Assembly: GCA_038213835.1 (NCBI GenBank)
Contig: JBBQSN010000150.1
Span: 1-8,199, forward strand
Source of the DNA: JBBQSN01 sp038213835
Lineage (GTDB): Bacteria > Actinomycetota > Actinomycetes > Actinomycetales > CAWJMD01
Direction of reading: 5' to 3'
Length of the DNA stretch: 8,199 bases
Position 1 is the first letter of the stretch; every line of letters starts with the position of its first letter. Under the pieces are notes generated by a model. That model did not search any database. It worked only from the letters and a program-made list of their open reading frames with translations, and was not told the DNA's origin. The position numbers were made by a program, and so were the translations under genes. Positions 1 to 5,565 of the stretch are shown in pieces.

Positions 1-842
1 TGGTCGAACTCGTCGTCCACCTCGATCTCGCCGTCGTCGGTGCCGGTCCAGCGGATGTGCAGCTCGCCGAGTGGCGACACCTGGTCGAAGGTGACCGCGC
101 TCTCGCGAAACAGCTCGAGCAGCGCCAGGAACCTGGCCACCACGAGCAGGGTCCCCTCGCAGTCCGCCGTCAGGGCGCGGAAGGTGCTCGTGCGCGACCG
201 GCGCAGCATCCCGACCAGGATCGCGGCCTGCTCGCGGACGCTGACCGCCGGTGCATGCAGGTGATCGACCGAGAGGGTGGGCACTGGTCTGGGGGCCAGC
301 GCCCGCGCCGCGAGCAGGGCGAACTCCTGCGCCCCGATGCCCAGCAGCACCTCGGGCAGCAGCCCGGCAAAGGCCGGCTCCAGGGACACCGACCGGGGAA
401 AGCGCCCGGCCTCGACCGCCATCCGGCCGGCGAAGACCGCCGCCACCTGCTTGTACGCGCGGTACTGCAGCAGCCGGGCGAAGAGCAGGTCGCGGGCCTC
501 CAGCAGTGCCAGGTCCTCCTCGTCGTCGACCTCGCCGCTGGGCAGCAGCCGGGCGGCCTTGAGGTCGAGCAACGTGGCCGCCACGACCAGGAACTCGGTG
601 GCCTGACCGAGGTCCCACTCGGCGCCCTTGCCGCGGATGAAGGCGATGAACTCGTCGGTGACCTTGGACAGCGCCACCTCGGTGACGTCGAGCTTGTGCT
701 TGGCGATCAGCCGGAGCAGCAGGTCGAAGGGCCCCTCGAACAACTCACCGAGGTCGACGTGGAACGCCGCAGGCTCAGGTGGCTCAGCGTCATCACGCCC
801 GGGGGCCTCGGTCACCCCAGAACGGTAGTCCAGGTCGGTCAC
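1..842 (-). CDS. scpA: Segregation and condensation protein A (ScpA), partial: C-terminus beyond the left edge
   Basis: This is the kleisin subunit of the bacterial SMC-ScpA-ScpB condensin, which compacts and helps segregate the nucleoid. The 280 visible codons contain the hallmark N-terminal SMC-binding segment (FEGPFDLLLRLIAKHKLDV, about residues 35-53). This is followed by the conserved helical stretch with VTDEFIAFI and ATEFLVVAATLLDLKAARLLP, and by a C-terminal winged-helix region ending in an acidic tail (DDGEIEVDDEFD). Kleisins of this family are usually about 250-280 residues, so only a few codons should be missing. The start chosen is GTG at 842, the first possible start after an in-frame stop at 849-851. 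It lies 6 bp after the stop of the upstream small gene and has no clear Shine-Dalgarno, so translation probably depends on coupling to that gene. A second GTG at 815 (codon 10) is an alternative. The first 26 or so residues are variable and acidic. scpB would be expected just beyond the left edge, but that is not visible. Confidence 0.95.
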   Translation of the reverse strand, partial: MTDLDYRSGVTEAPGRDDAEPPEPAAFHVDLGELFEGPFDLLLRLIAKHKLDVTEVALSKVTDEFIAFIRGKGAEWDLGQATEFLVVAATLLDLKAARLLPSGEVDDEEDLALLEARDLLFARLLQYRAYKQVAAVFAGRMAVEAGRFPRSVSLEPAFAGLLPEVLLGIGAQEFALLAARALAPRPVPTLSVDHLHAPAVSVREQAAILVGMLRRSRTSTFRALTADCEGTLLVVARFLALLELFRESAVTFDQVSPLGELHIRWTGTDDGEIEVDDEFD

Positions 843-848
843 GCCGGG

Positions 849-1175
849 TCAGGCACCGCGGAGACGCTGCACGACCACGCTGTCCTCGCCGTGCTGGTCC
901 AGGTCGATGAGCATCTCGGCGATCGCCTCCCGGACCAGCCGGCCTCGGTCGATGGCCACACCGTGCTCGGCGCGCAGGACCAGCCGGGCCTGCTCGACCG
1001 CGACCAGCTCGTCGCCGCTGACGTACACGGTGATCTTCTCGTCGTGGCGTTCGCGACCCGAGGTGCGGGCCGCAGCGGGCCGCAGCCGGCGCACCTGCGC
1101 CGTCGGCTCGCCGTTGTCGTCCTCGGTCGCGCCGGTCCCGTTCGGGCCAGCCGACGGGCTCACATAGCCGGGCAT
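849..1175 (-). CDS. Small ribbon-helix-helix-like protein between the ParA-like gene and scpA (108 aa)
   Basis: I do not recognise a characterised family. The N-terminal 45 residues are rich in Gly, Pro, Asn and acidic residues, then basic (VRRLRP, RTSGRERH), and look disordered. From residue 47 there is a short strand-like segment (KITVYVS, 47-53), a helix (GDELVAVEQARLVLRAEHG, 54-72), a turn, and a second helix (DRGRLVREAIAEMLIDL, 76-92). This is the order of a ribbon-helix-helix DNA-binding fold, and a mobile basic arm before it recalls ParG-type centromere-binding proteins. That resemblance is inferred from pattern only. The ATG at 1175 lies inside the parA gene (16-bp overlap). It is preceded by a perfect AAGGAGGTG with an 8-nt spacer, so the start is well supported. 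The stop is 6 bp before scpA. This packing suggests a three-gene operon, with the protein acting as partner or regulator of the ParA-like ATPase or of condensin loading. It could instead be a simple autorepressor. Confidence 0.85.
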   Translation of the reverse strand: MPGYVSPSAGPNGTGATEDDNGEPTAQVRRLRPAAARTSGRERHDEKITVYVSGDELVAVEQARLVLRAEHGVAIDRGRLVREAIAEMLIDLDQHGEDSVVVQRLRGA

Positions 1176-2110
1176 CGGGCAAGCACCTCCTTCGCCAGCT
1201 GACGGTAGGAATAGGCGCCGCCGGAGTTGGTGGCGAAGGTGGTGATGGGCTCCCCGGCGACCGTGGTCTCCGGGAAGCGAACCGTGCGGCTGATCGCGGT
1301 GTGGAACACCTGCTCATCGAAGGCCTCGACCAGCCGGGCGAGCACCTCGCGGCAGTGCACGGTGCGCGGGTCGTACATCGTCGCGAGCAGCCCGTCGATG
1401 ATGAGGTCGGGGTTGATCCGGTCCTGCACCTTTTTGATCGTCTCGACCAGCATCGCGACGCCGCGCAGGGCGAAGAACTCGCACTCCATCGGGATGATCA
1501 CGCCTTGCGCGGCGGTGAGCGCGTTGACCGTCAGCAGCCCCAGCGACGGCTGGCAGTCGATGATGATCGCGTCGTACTCGGCGACGGCCGGCGCGAGAGC
1601 GCGGGTCAGCACCTGCTCGCGGGCGACCTCGCTGACCAGCTGGACCTCCGCGGCGGAGAGGTCGATGTTGCTCGGCAGCAGGTCCATGCCTGGCACGTTG
1701 GTCTTGACGACCACGTCCTCGAAGGCCGTGTCCCGCTCGAGGATGAGGTTGTAGATGCTGCGGTCGATGTCGTAGGGGTTTACGCCGAGACCGACCGACA
1801 GCGACCCCTGCGGGTCGAAGTCCACCAGCAGCACCCTGCGCCCGAACTCCGCCAGCGAGGCACCCAGGTTGATCGTGGTCGTCGTCTTACCGACGCCGCC
1901 CTTCTGGTTGCACATCGCGATGATCCGGGCCGGTCCGTGGGTCTCCCGGGGGGACGGCTCGGGGAACAGCGGCATCGGTCGCCCGGTCGGCCCGATGGGC
2001 CGGTTGCTCCCCACGGTGACGCTCGGCGCCACGATCGACGGTGCGTCCTCGGACAGGGAGATCTCCGGCACCGCAGCGTCCGTCGAGGGGACGATCGGTT
2101 GTGTGGTCAC
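1160..2110 (-). CDS. ParA/Soj (MinD-superfamily) partition-type ATPase, orphan PldP-like
   Basis: This is a deviant Walker-A ATPase of the ParA family. Such proteins dimerise on ATP, bind nonspecific DNA and position cargo or the division site. With the chosen start it has 316 residues. The Walker A motif is KGGVGKTT (70-77), followed by the Walker A' region VLLVDFDPQGSLSVGLG, Walker B (YDAIIIDCQPSLGLLTVNAL) and the typical C-terminal part (RTVRFPETTVAGEPI). About 60 N-terminal residues are Pro/Ser/Ala-rich and probably disordered. The GTG at 2110 is preferred because AAAAGAGGA lies 6 nt upstream. A reading frame continues back to 2239, but that extension has no family resemblance. No parB follows. 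Instead the gene overlaps a small RHH-like gene and then scpA. Orphan ParA-like proteins next to scpA are known in actinobacteria. From memory, Corynebacterium glutamicum PldP is one and affects division-site selection. The chromosomal ParAB pair near the origin is expected to be elsewhere. Confidence 0.93.
   Translation of the reverse strand: MTTQPIVPSTDAAVPEISLSEDAPSIVAPSVTVGSNRPIGPTGRPMPLFPEPSPRETHGPARIIAMCNQKGGVGKTTTTINLGASLAEFGRRVLLVDFDPQGSLSVGLGVNPYDIDRSIYNLILERDTAFEDVVVKTNVPGMDLLPSNIDLSAAEVQLVSEVAREQVLTRALAPAVAEYDAIIIDCQPSLGLLTVNALTAAQGVIIPMECEFFALRGVAMLVETIKKVQDRINPDLIIDGLLATMYDPRTVHCREVLARLVEAFDEQVFHTAISRTVRFPETTVAGEPITTFATNSGGAYSYRQLAKEVLARCPAM
1184..1192 (-). promoter_or_regulatory. 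Perfect Shine-Dalgarno for the small RHH-like gene
   Basis: The minus strand reads AAGGAGGTG, fully complementary to the 16S rRNA 3' end, 8 nt before the ATG at 1175. It sits within the last codons of the ParA-like gene. It is the strongest ribosome-binding site seen in the window, and it shows that the small protein is translated in its own right at an efficient rate. Confidence 0.85.
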
Positions 2111-2116
2111 GTTGCG

Positions 2117-2125
2117 TCCTCTTTT
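2117..2125 (-). promoter_or_regulatory. Ribosome binding site deciding the ParA-like start
   Basis: The minus strand reads AAAAGAGGA ending 6 nt before the GTG at 2110. This purine-rich site supports the 316-residue form over the extension that begins at 2239. Confidence 0.6.
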
Positions 2126-2166
2126 GTCGACTCGTCGGCCTGTCGCCGTACCGACCTTCGCGACCG

Positions 2167-2195
2167 AGAGTAGGCACGGTGCCTGCGGGGACGAA
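2167..2195 (-). promoter_or_regulatory. Candidate promoter of the ParA-like / RHH / scpA operon with internal dyad
   Basis: On the minus strand, TTCGTC (2195-2190) and TACTCT (2172-2167) are separated by 17 bp. The -10 fits the actinobacterial TANNNT pattern, while the -35 is a poor match. The predicted transcription start is near 2160, which leaves a leader of about 50 nt before the GTG at 2110. The spacer contains a perfect 13-bp dyad (AGGCAC-G-GTGCCT, 2172-2184), positioned where a repressor would block RNA polymerase. This is inference from pattern and position only. Confidence 0.3.
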
Positions 2196-2280
2196 GCCGC
2201 CACGCCGGGTGCCCCCGGAGTTCTCTCCCGGTTGGGCAAAGTCGCTCGGGGTGACCGGCTCGAGTGCCGAGACTCCCCCC

Positions 2281-3171
2281 GTGCCTCGATCCTTGCGTAC
2301 GTCCACGTTGACCTCTGCCGTCATCGCCGCCGCCCTCGCCCTGCTCGTCTCGGTGGGCCTGGTCCCGCTGGCTGCCACCACCTCCGGTGCAGCGACGACG
2401 AGGCGCGGCCCGGTCGTCGGCGGCGACGTGTCGTGGCCGCAGTGCCCGGTGGGCCTGGGCATCCCGTCGCGGCGCTCACTAGGCCTGCCGATGCCCTCGG
2501 CGCGCGCCCAGTTCGTCGTGATCGGGCTCACCAACGGTCCGGCCTTCACCCCGAACCCGTGTCTGGGCACCCAGGTCGACTGGGCGCGGGAGCGTGACCT
2601 GCCGGTCGCGGCGTACGCCGTTGCCACCTGGCCCACCGCTCGGCAGCTCGCCGGCCACGGCCAGCGCGGGCCGTACGCGGGGCGCACCCTCCGGTCGAAG
2701 CTGCGCAACGTCGGCTACCAGGAAGGCCGCTACAACCTACGCCGCCTCGCGTCGGCCGGCCTCAGCGTCCCGCACGTCTGGATCGACGTCGAGCACTACT
2801 CGATCCGACCGTGGTCGAAGGACCGGCTGGCCAACCGGGCGCTGGTCCGTGGCATCGTCCGGGCCTACCAGGACGCCGGCGTCTCCCCCGGGTTCTACTC
2901 CACGACCCTGCAGTGGCCCGACATCCTCGGGTCGCCGCGGTGGGGGCTGCCAGAGTGGCACACCGCCGGGCCGCGCAGCCGGGCCGTCGCGCTCTCGCGC
3001 TGCACCGAACCGTCCTTCCAGGGCGGTCCGGTGGTACTGGCGCAGTGGTGGACCGACACCGTCGACCGCGACCTGGTCTGCCCGACCGGCCCGGCCGGCG
3101 CTGCCGCCACGGCGCTGGACGGCCTCACCGCACCGGCCGACGGCTCCCCCCGCTTCTTCGCCGCCCCCTGA
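2281..3171 (+). CDS. Secreted GH25/DUF1906-like glycoside-hydrolase-fold protein
   Basis: This is a predicted exported protein of 296 residues. Starting at GTG 2281 gives a classic signal peptide: a basic n-region (PRSLR), a hydrophobic core (about 12-32) and a likely cleavage near TSGA-A (about 36-38). The mature part begins with GGDVSWPQC (D49), continues through VWIDVEHYS (D169, E171) and GFYSTTLQW, and ends with VLAQWWTDTVDRDLVC (D259, D262, D264). These blocks match in order the first-strand Asp, the DxE motif, the FYS strand and the WQYT...D strand of GH25-type lysozyme barrels and related DUF1906-like domains, so a cell-wall role is plausible. Substrate and activity are inferred only. 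Four cysteines (55, 94, 241, 267) could form two disulfides, which suits an extracellular protein. The ribosome site is weak, and GTGs at 2209 and 2251 are alternative starts. The gene is divergent from the ParA operon and convergent with xerD, and interrupts an otherwise minus-strand block. Confidence 0.8.
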   Translation: MPRSLRTSTLTSAVIAAALALLVSVGLVPLAATTSGAATTRRGPVVGGDVSWPQCPVGLGIPSRRSLGLPMPSARAQFVVIGLTNGPAFTPNPCLGTQVDWARERDLPVAAYAVATWPTARQLAGHGQRGPYAGRTLRSKLRNVGYQEGRYNLRRLASAGLSVPHVWIDVEHYSIRPWSKDRLANRALVRGIVRAYQDAGVSPGFYSTTLQWPDILGSPRWGLPEWHTAGPRSRAVALSRCTEPSFQGGPVVLAQWWTDTVDRDLVCPTGPAGAAATALDGLTAPADGSPRFFAAP

Positions 3172-3214
3172 CCCCGCCGCCGGGTTCCCCACAGTCGACC
3201 ACGTATGGCAGTCC

Positions 3215-3275
3215 GGTGATCGCTTCAGCAGGTGTGTGCGCCTGCTAAAGCGATCACCCGCCTGCTGAAGCGACC
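3215..3275. repeat. Inverted repeat with an extra third copy; possible bidirectional terminator
   Basis: GGTGATCGCTTCAGCAGG (3215-3232) is followed after 8 nt by CCTGCTAAAGCGATCACC (3241-3258). The arms are 18 nt with one mismatch (3226/3247). A further direct copy, CCTGCTGAAGCGACC, lies at 3261-3275, exactly 20 bp after the right arm. The element sits between two convergent stops (3171 and 3404-3402), so a strong RNA hairpin here could end transcription from either side, although no T-run follows. The third copy is not explained by a terminator and suggests a repeat family or a protein-binding array. Confidence 0.75.
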
Positions 3276-3294
3276 GGGTCCGGCGCGCGTACGA

Positions 3295-3398
3295 CCGACG
3301 AGGCGGTACGGCGGCGGCGCGCGTTACGCCCGAGGAGGCGGTACGGCGGGGGCCCGCGGTTGTCCGACGAGGCGGGTACGGCGGCGCCCCCGGTTGCC
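3295..3398. repeat. Three tandem copies of a ~35-bp GC-rich repeat
   Basis: The core CCGASGAGGCGGTACGGCGG occurs at 3295-3314, 3330-3349 and 3364-3384 (the third with one extra G), giving periods of 35 and 34 bp. Between the cores are diverged GC-rich tails. The segment CGGCGCGCGTACG before copy 1 (from about 3281) resembles the tail of copy 1, so a partial fourth copy may precede it. The array ends 3 bp before the xerD stop codon. I find no open reading frame with family resemblance across it. Its role is unknown. Confidence 0.75.
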
Positions 3399-3401
3399 GG
3401 G

Positions 3402-4328
3402 TCAGCGGGCGCGGGGGTGCGCGGTGGCGTACCCCTCGCGCAGCCGCTCCACCGTGACCCGCGTGTAGACCTGCGTCGTCGTCACCGAGGCGTGCCCGAG
3501 CAGCTCCTGCACGACGCGGACGTCCGCCCCACCGTCGAGCAGGTGGGTCGCGAACGAGTGGCGCAGCGTGTGCGGGGAGATCGCCTTGGTGATTCCGGCC
3601 CGCTCCGCCGCCGCGCGCAGCACCGTCCACGCACTCTGCCGCGAGAGTCGCCCGCCGCGGGCGTTGAGGAACAGCGCCGGCGATCCCTGACCGGCCGCTG
3701 CCAGCGTCGGGCGCCCCCGCACGAGGTAGGCCGAGACAGCGGCCCGCGCATAGGACCCCACCGGCACGACCCGCTCCTTGCTGCCCTTGCCGAGCAGCCG
3801 CACCGAGCCCGAGTCCACGTCCAGGTCGTCCACGTCGAGGCCCACCGCTTCGGAGATGCGCGCGCCCGAGCCGTAGAGCAGCTCCAGCAGCGCCCGGTCG
3901 CGGACGGCTCGCGGCGTCTCGTCGGCCCCGGAAGCAGCGAGCAGGGCCTCGACCTCCTCCACCGTGATCGCCTTGGGCAGCCGCTTCGGCGGCGACGGCG
4001 GGCGCACCGCCCGCGCCGGATCGGCGCTGGTCAGCCCCTCGCGGAGCAGGAAGCGGTGCAGCCCGCGGACCGCCACGACAGCGCGGGCCGCCGACGTCGC
4101 CGCCAGCGGCGGATGATCGGCGGCGCCCTCCCGCAGCACCGCCAGGAAGGCCAGCACGTCGGGCTCGGTGACCTTGTCCGGCTCGTCGACCCCACGGCCG
4201 CGCAGGTGAGCAACGTAACGACGCAGATCGCGCCGGTAGGAGGCGAGCGTGTTCGGGGCCAGGCCCCGCTCGACCGCGAGGTGGTCCAGGTAGGTCCGCA
4301 GCCCCTCGGCCAGCGGCGTGCCGGTCAT
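3402..4328 (-). CDS. xerD: Tyrosine site-specific recombinase XerD
   Basis: This recombinase works with XerC at the dif site to resolve chromosome dimers before division. The protein has 308 residues, slightly longer than E. coli XerD (298). The N-terminal core-binding SAM-like domain spans about 5-100 (LRTYLDHLAVERGLAPNTLASYRRDLRRY), and the catalytic domain about 115-300. All six catalytic residues are visible with E. coli spacing, at a constant offset of 9: R157 (GSGARISEAVGL), K181 (LGKGSKERVVPV), H253 and R256 (SPHTLRHSFATHLL), H279 (LLGHASVTTTQVYT) and the nucleophile Y288. The context beside ald, a ParA-like gene and scpA in a conserved chromosomal block, with no phage genes, supports XerD over a phage integrase. 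The ATG at 4328 lies 14 bp after the ald stop, with only a weak ribosome site, so it is probably co-transcribed and partly coupled. I see no dif-like site in the window, as expected since dif lies near the terminus. Confidence 0.95.
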   Translation of the reverse strand: MTGTPLAEGLRTYLDHLAVERGLAPNTLASYRRDLRRYVAHLRGRGVDEPDKVTEPDVLAFLAVLREGAADHPPLAATSAARAVVAVRGLHRFLLREGLTSADPARAVRPPSPPKRLPKAITVEEVEALLAASGADETPRAVRDRALLELLYGSGARISEAVGLDVDDLDVDSGSVRLLGKGSKERVVPVGSYARAAVSAYLVRGRPTLAAAGQGSPALFLNARGGRLSRQSAWTVLRAAAERAGITKAISPHTLRHSFATHLLDGGADVRVVQELLGHASVTTTQVYTRVTVERLREGYATAHPRAR

Positions 4329-4342
4329 GCTCGGAGTCGAAA

Positions 4343-5458
4343 TCAGGCCAGGACTTCCTCGAGCGGGAGCACCTCGGCGCCGTGCGCCTCGGCCACCGGC
4401 CCGTAGGTGATGCGCCCGCCGTGGGTGTTCAGGCCGGGTGCCAGGGCGGCGTCAGCTCGCAGCGCGTCCTTCCACCCCTTGTCGGCCAGCTCCAGCACGT
4501 AGGGCAGCGTGACGTTGGTCAGCGCGTACGTCGAGGTGTGCGGCACCGCCCCGGGCATGTTGGCCACGCAGTAGAAGACCGAGTCGTGCACCATGTACGT
4601 CGGGTCGTCGTGCGTGGTCGGCCGGGAGTCCTCGAAGCAACCGCCCTGGTCGATGGAGATGTCGACCAGCACCGAGCCCTTGCGCATCCGCGACACCAGC
4701 TCGTTGGTGACCAGGGTCGGGGCCTTCGCACCGGGCACGAGGACCGCACCGATGACCAGATCGGCGTCCAGGCAGGCCTTCTCGATCTCGTAGTTGTTGG
4801 ACGCGACTGTCTGCAGGTGCCCCTGGTAGATCCGGTCGGCCTGCCGCAGCCGGTCGACGTTCTTGTCCAGCAGCAGCACCTCGGCCTGCATGCCCAGCGC
4901 GATCGCCGCGGCGTTCATGCCGGACACCCCGGCACCGATGACGACCACCTTCGCGGCGTAGACGCCCGACACCCCGCCCATCAACACACCGCGGCCACCC
5001 TCGGCGCGCATCAGCGTGGCCGCACCGACCTGCGGCGCCAGCCGGCCCGCGACCTCGGACATGGGGGCCAGCAGCGGGAGGGACCGGTCGGGGAGCTCGA
5101 CAGTCTCGTACGCGATCGCGGTGACCTTGCGGTCCAGCAACGCGTCGGTGCACGGCTTGGACGCGGCCAGGTGCAGGTAGGTGAACAGCGTCTGGCCGGG
5201 CCGCATCCGGTCGTACTCCTGCTCGACCGGCTCCTTCACCTTGTGCACCAGCTCGCCGGTGCCCCAGACGTCCTCGGGCGTGGGCAGGATTCGCGCGCCG
5301 GCGGCCTCGAAGTCGGCGTCGGCGATCGAGGAGCCGGCGCCGGCGTCCTTCTCGACGAAGACCTCGTGCCCGTGCCGGGTGAGCTCGTTCACACCGGAGG
5401 GCGTGATCGCCACTCGGTACTCATGGTTCTTGACCTCGCGGGGGATGCCGACCTTCAC
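4343..5458 (-). CDS. ald: Alanine dehydrogenase
   Basis: This enzyme catalyses the reversible NAD-dependent deamination of L-alanine to pyruvate and ammonia, in the cytosol. In actinobacteria it serves alanine use as a nitrogen source and redox balance. The start GTG at 5458 gives MKVGIPREVKNHEYRVAITPSGV, the canonical N-terminus, and 371 residues, the usual family length. A TTG three codons upstream (5467) is possible, but the AAGGA at 5470-5474 is then only 2 nt away. Key residues fall at the expected numbers: R15, K75 and H96 for substrate, the NAD-binding GAGVSG (175-180) with D198 at the end of the following strand, and D270 in DISIDQGG. No truncation or missing catalytic residue is seen. 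The gene is followed closely by xerD and faces a divergent membrane-protein gene. A dyad lies between them at the predicted ald transcription start. Confidence 0.96.
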   Translation of the reverse strand: MKVGIPREVKNHEYRVAITPSGVNELTRHGHEVFVEKDAGAGSSIADADFEAAGARILPTPEDVWGTGELVHKVKEPVEQEYDRMRPGQTLFTYLHLAASKPCTDALLDRKVTAIAYETVELPDRSLPLLAPMSEVAGRLAPQVGAATLMRAEGGRGVLMGGVSGVYAAKVVVIGAGVSGMNAAAIALGMQAEVLLLDKNVDRLRQADRIYQGHLQTVASNNYEIEKACLDADLVIGAVLVPGAKAPTLVTNELVSRMRKGSVLVDISIDQGGCFEDSRPTTHDDPTYMVHDSVFYCVANMPGAVPHTSTYALTNVTLPYVLELADKGWKDALRADAALAPGLNTHGGRITYGPVAEAHGAEVLPLEEVLA

Positions 5459-5498
5459 GGCTATCAACGTCCTTGCTCACTAGCCATCGTCCGCCGAT

Positions 5499-5526
5499 GG
5501 GGGGCCGACGACGTTGTCGGCGCCCC
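5499..5526. promoter_or_regulatory. 28-bp imperfect dyad upstream of ald, candidate operator or leader hairpin
   Basis: The sequence GGGG-G-GCCGAC-G-ACGT-T-GTCGGC-G-CCCC is symmetric at 12 of 14 base-pair positions. It lies in the 107-bp gap between ald and the divergent membrane-protein gene. A TAGACT (-10-like, TANNNT) lies on the minus strand at 5536-5531. If it is used, transcription would begin near 5524 and the dyad would cover roughly +1 to +26 of the ald mRNA. No good -35 is seen. Function is inferred from symmetry and position only. Confidence 0.5.
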
Positions 5527-5565
5527 CGGGAGTCTAGCCACGACCTCCCAGGGAAGGTTGAGGAG

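Noticed and set aside
57..1202. Long plus-strand open frame of 381 codons opposite scpA and the small gene
   Set aside because: Its translation is low-complexity (Gln, Gly, Arg, Asp-rich) and it lies antisense to genes with clear family motifs. High-GC codon bias opens such frames.
2111..2239. N-terminal extension of the ParA-like protein to 2239
   Set aside because: The added 43 residues resemble no ParA N-terminus, would run across the divergent promoter region, and the GTG at 2110 has a good ribosome site.
2111..2280. parS-like centromere site near the ParA-like gene
   Set aside because: I see no match to the conserved ParB-binding 16-mer (TGTTNCACGTGAAACA) here. The only dyad has a different sequence.
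3172..3401. Repeat region as a CRISPR array or small coding gene
   Set aside because: The units are contiguous with no unique spacers of constant length, and overlapping frames are Arg/Gly-rich with no recognisable motif.
3402..4328. XerD as an integrase marking a mobile element
   Set aside because: Spacing of the catalytic residues matches housekeeping XerD, the neighbours are core genes, and there are no attachment-site repeats, tRNA or phage genes nearby.
3360..4406. Plus-strand open frame of 348 codons opposite xerD
   Set aside because: It is antisense to an intact XerD and shows only Arg/Gln/Gly-rich composition without any motif.
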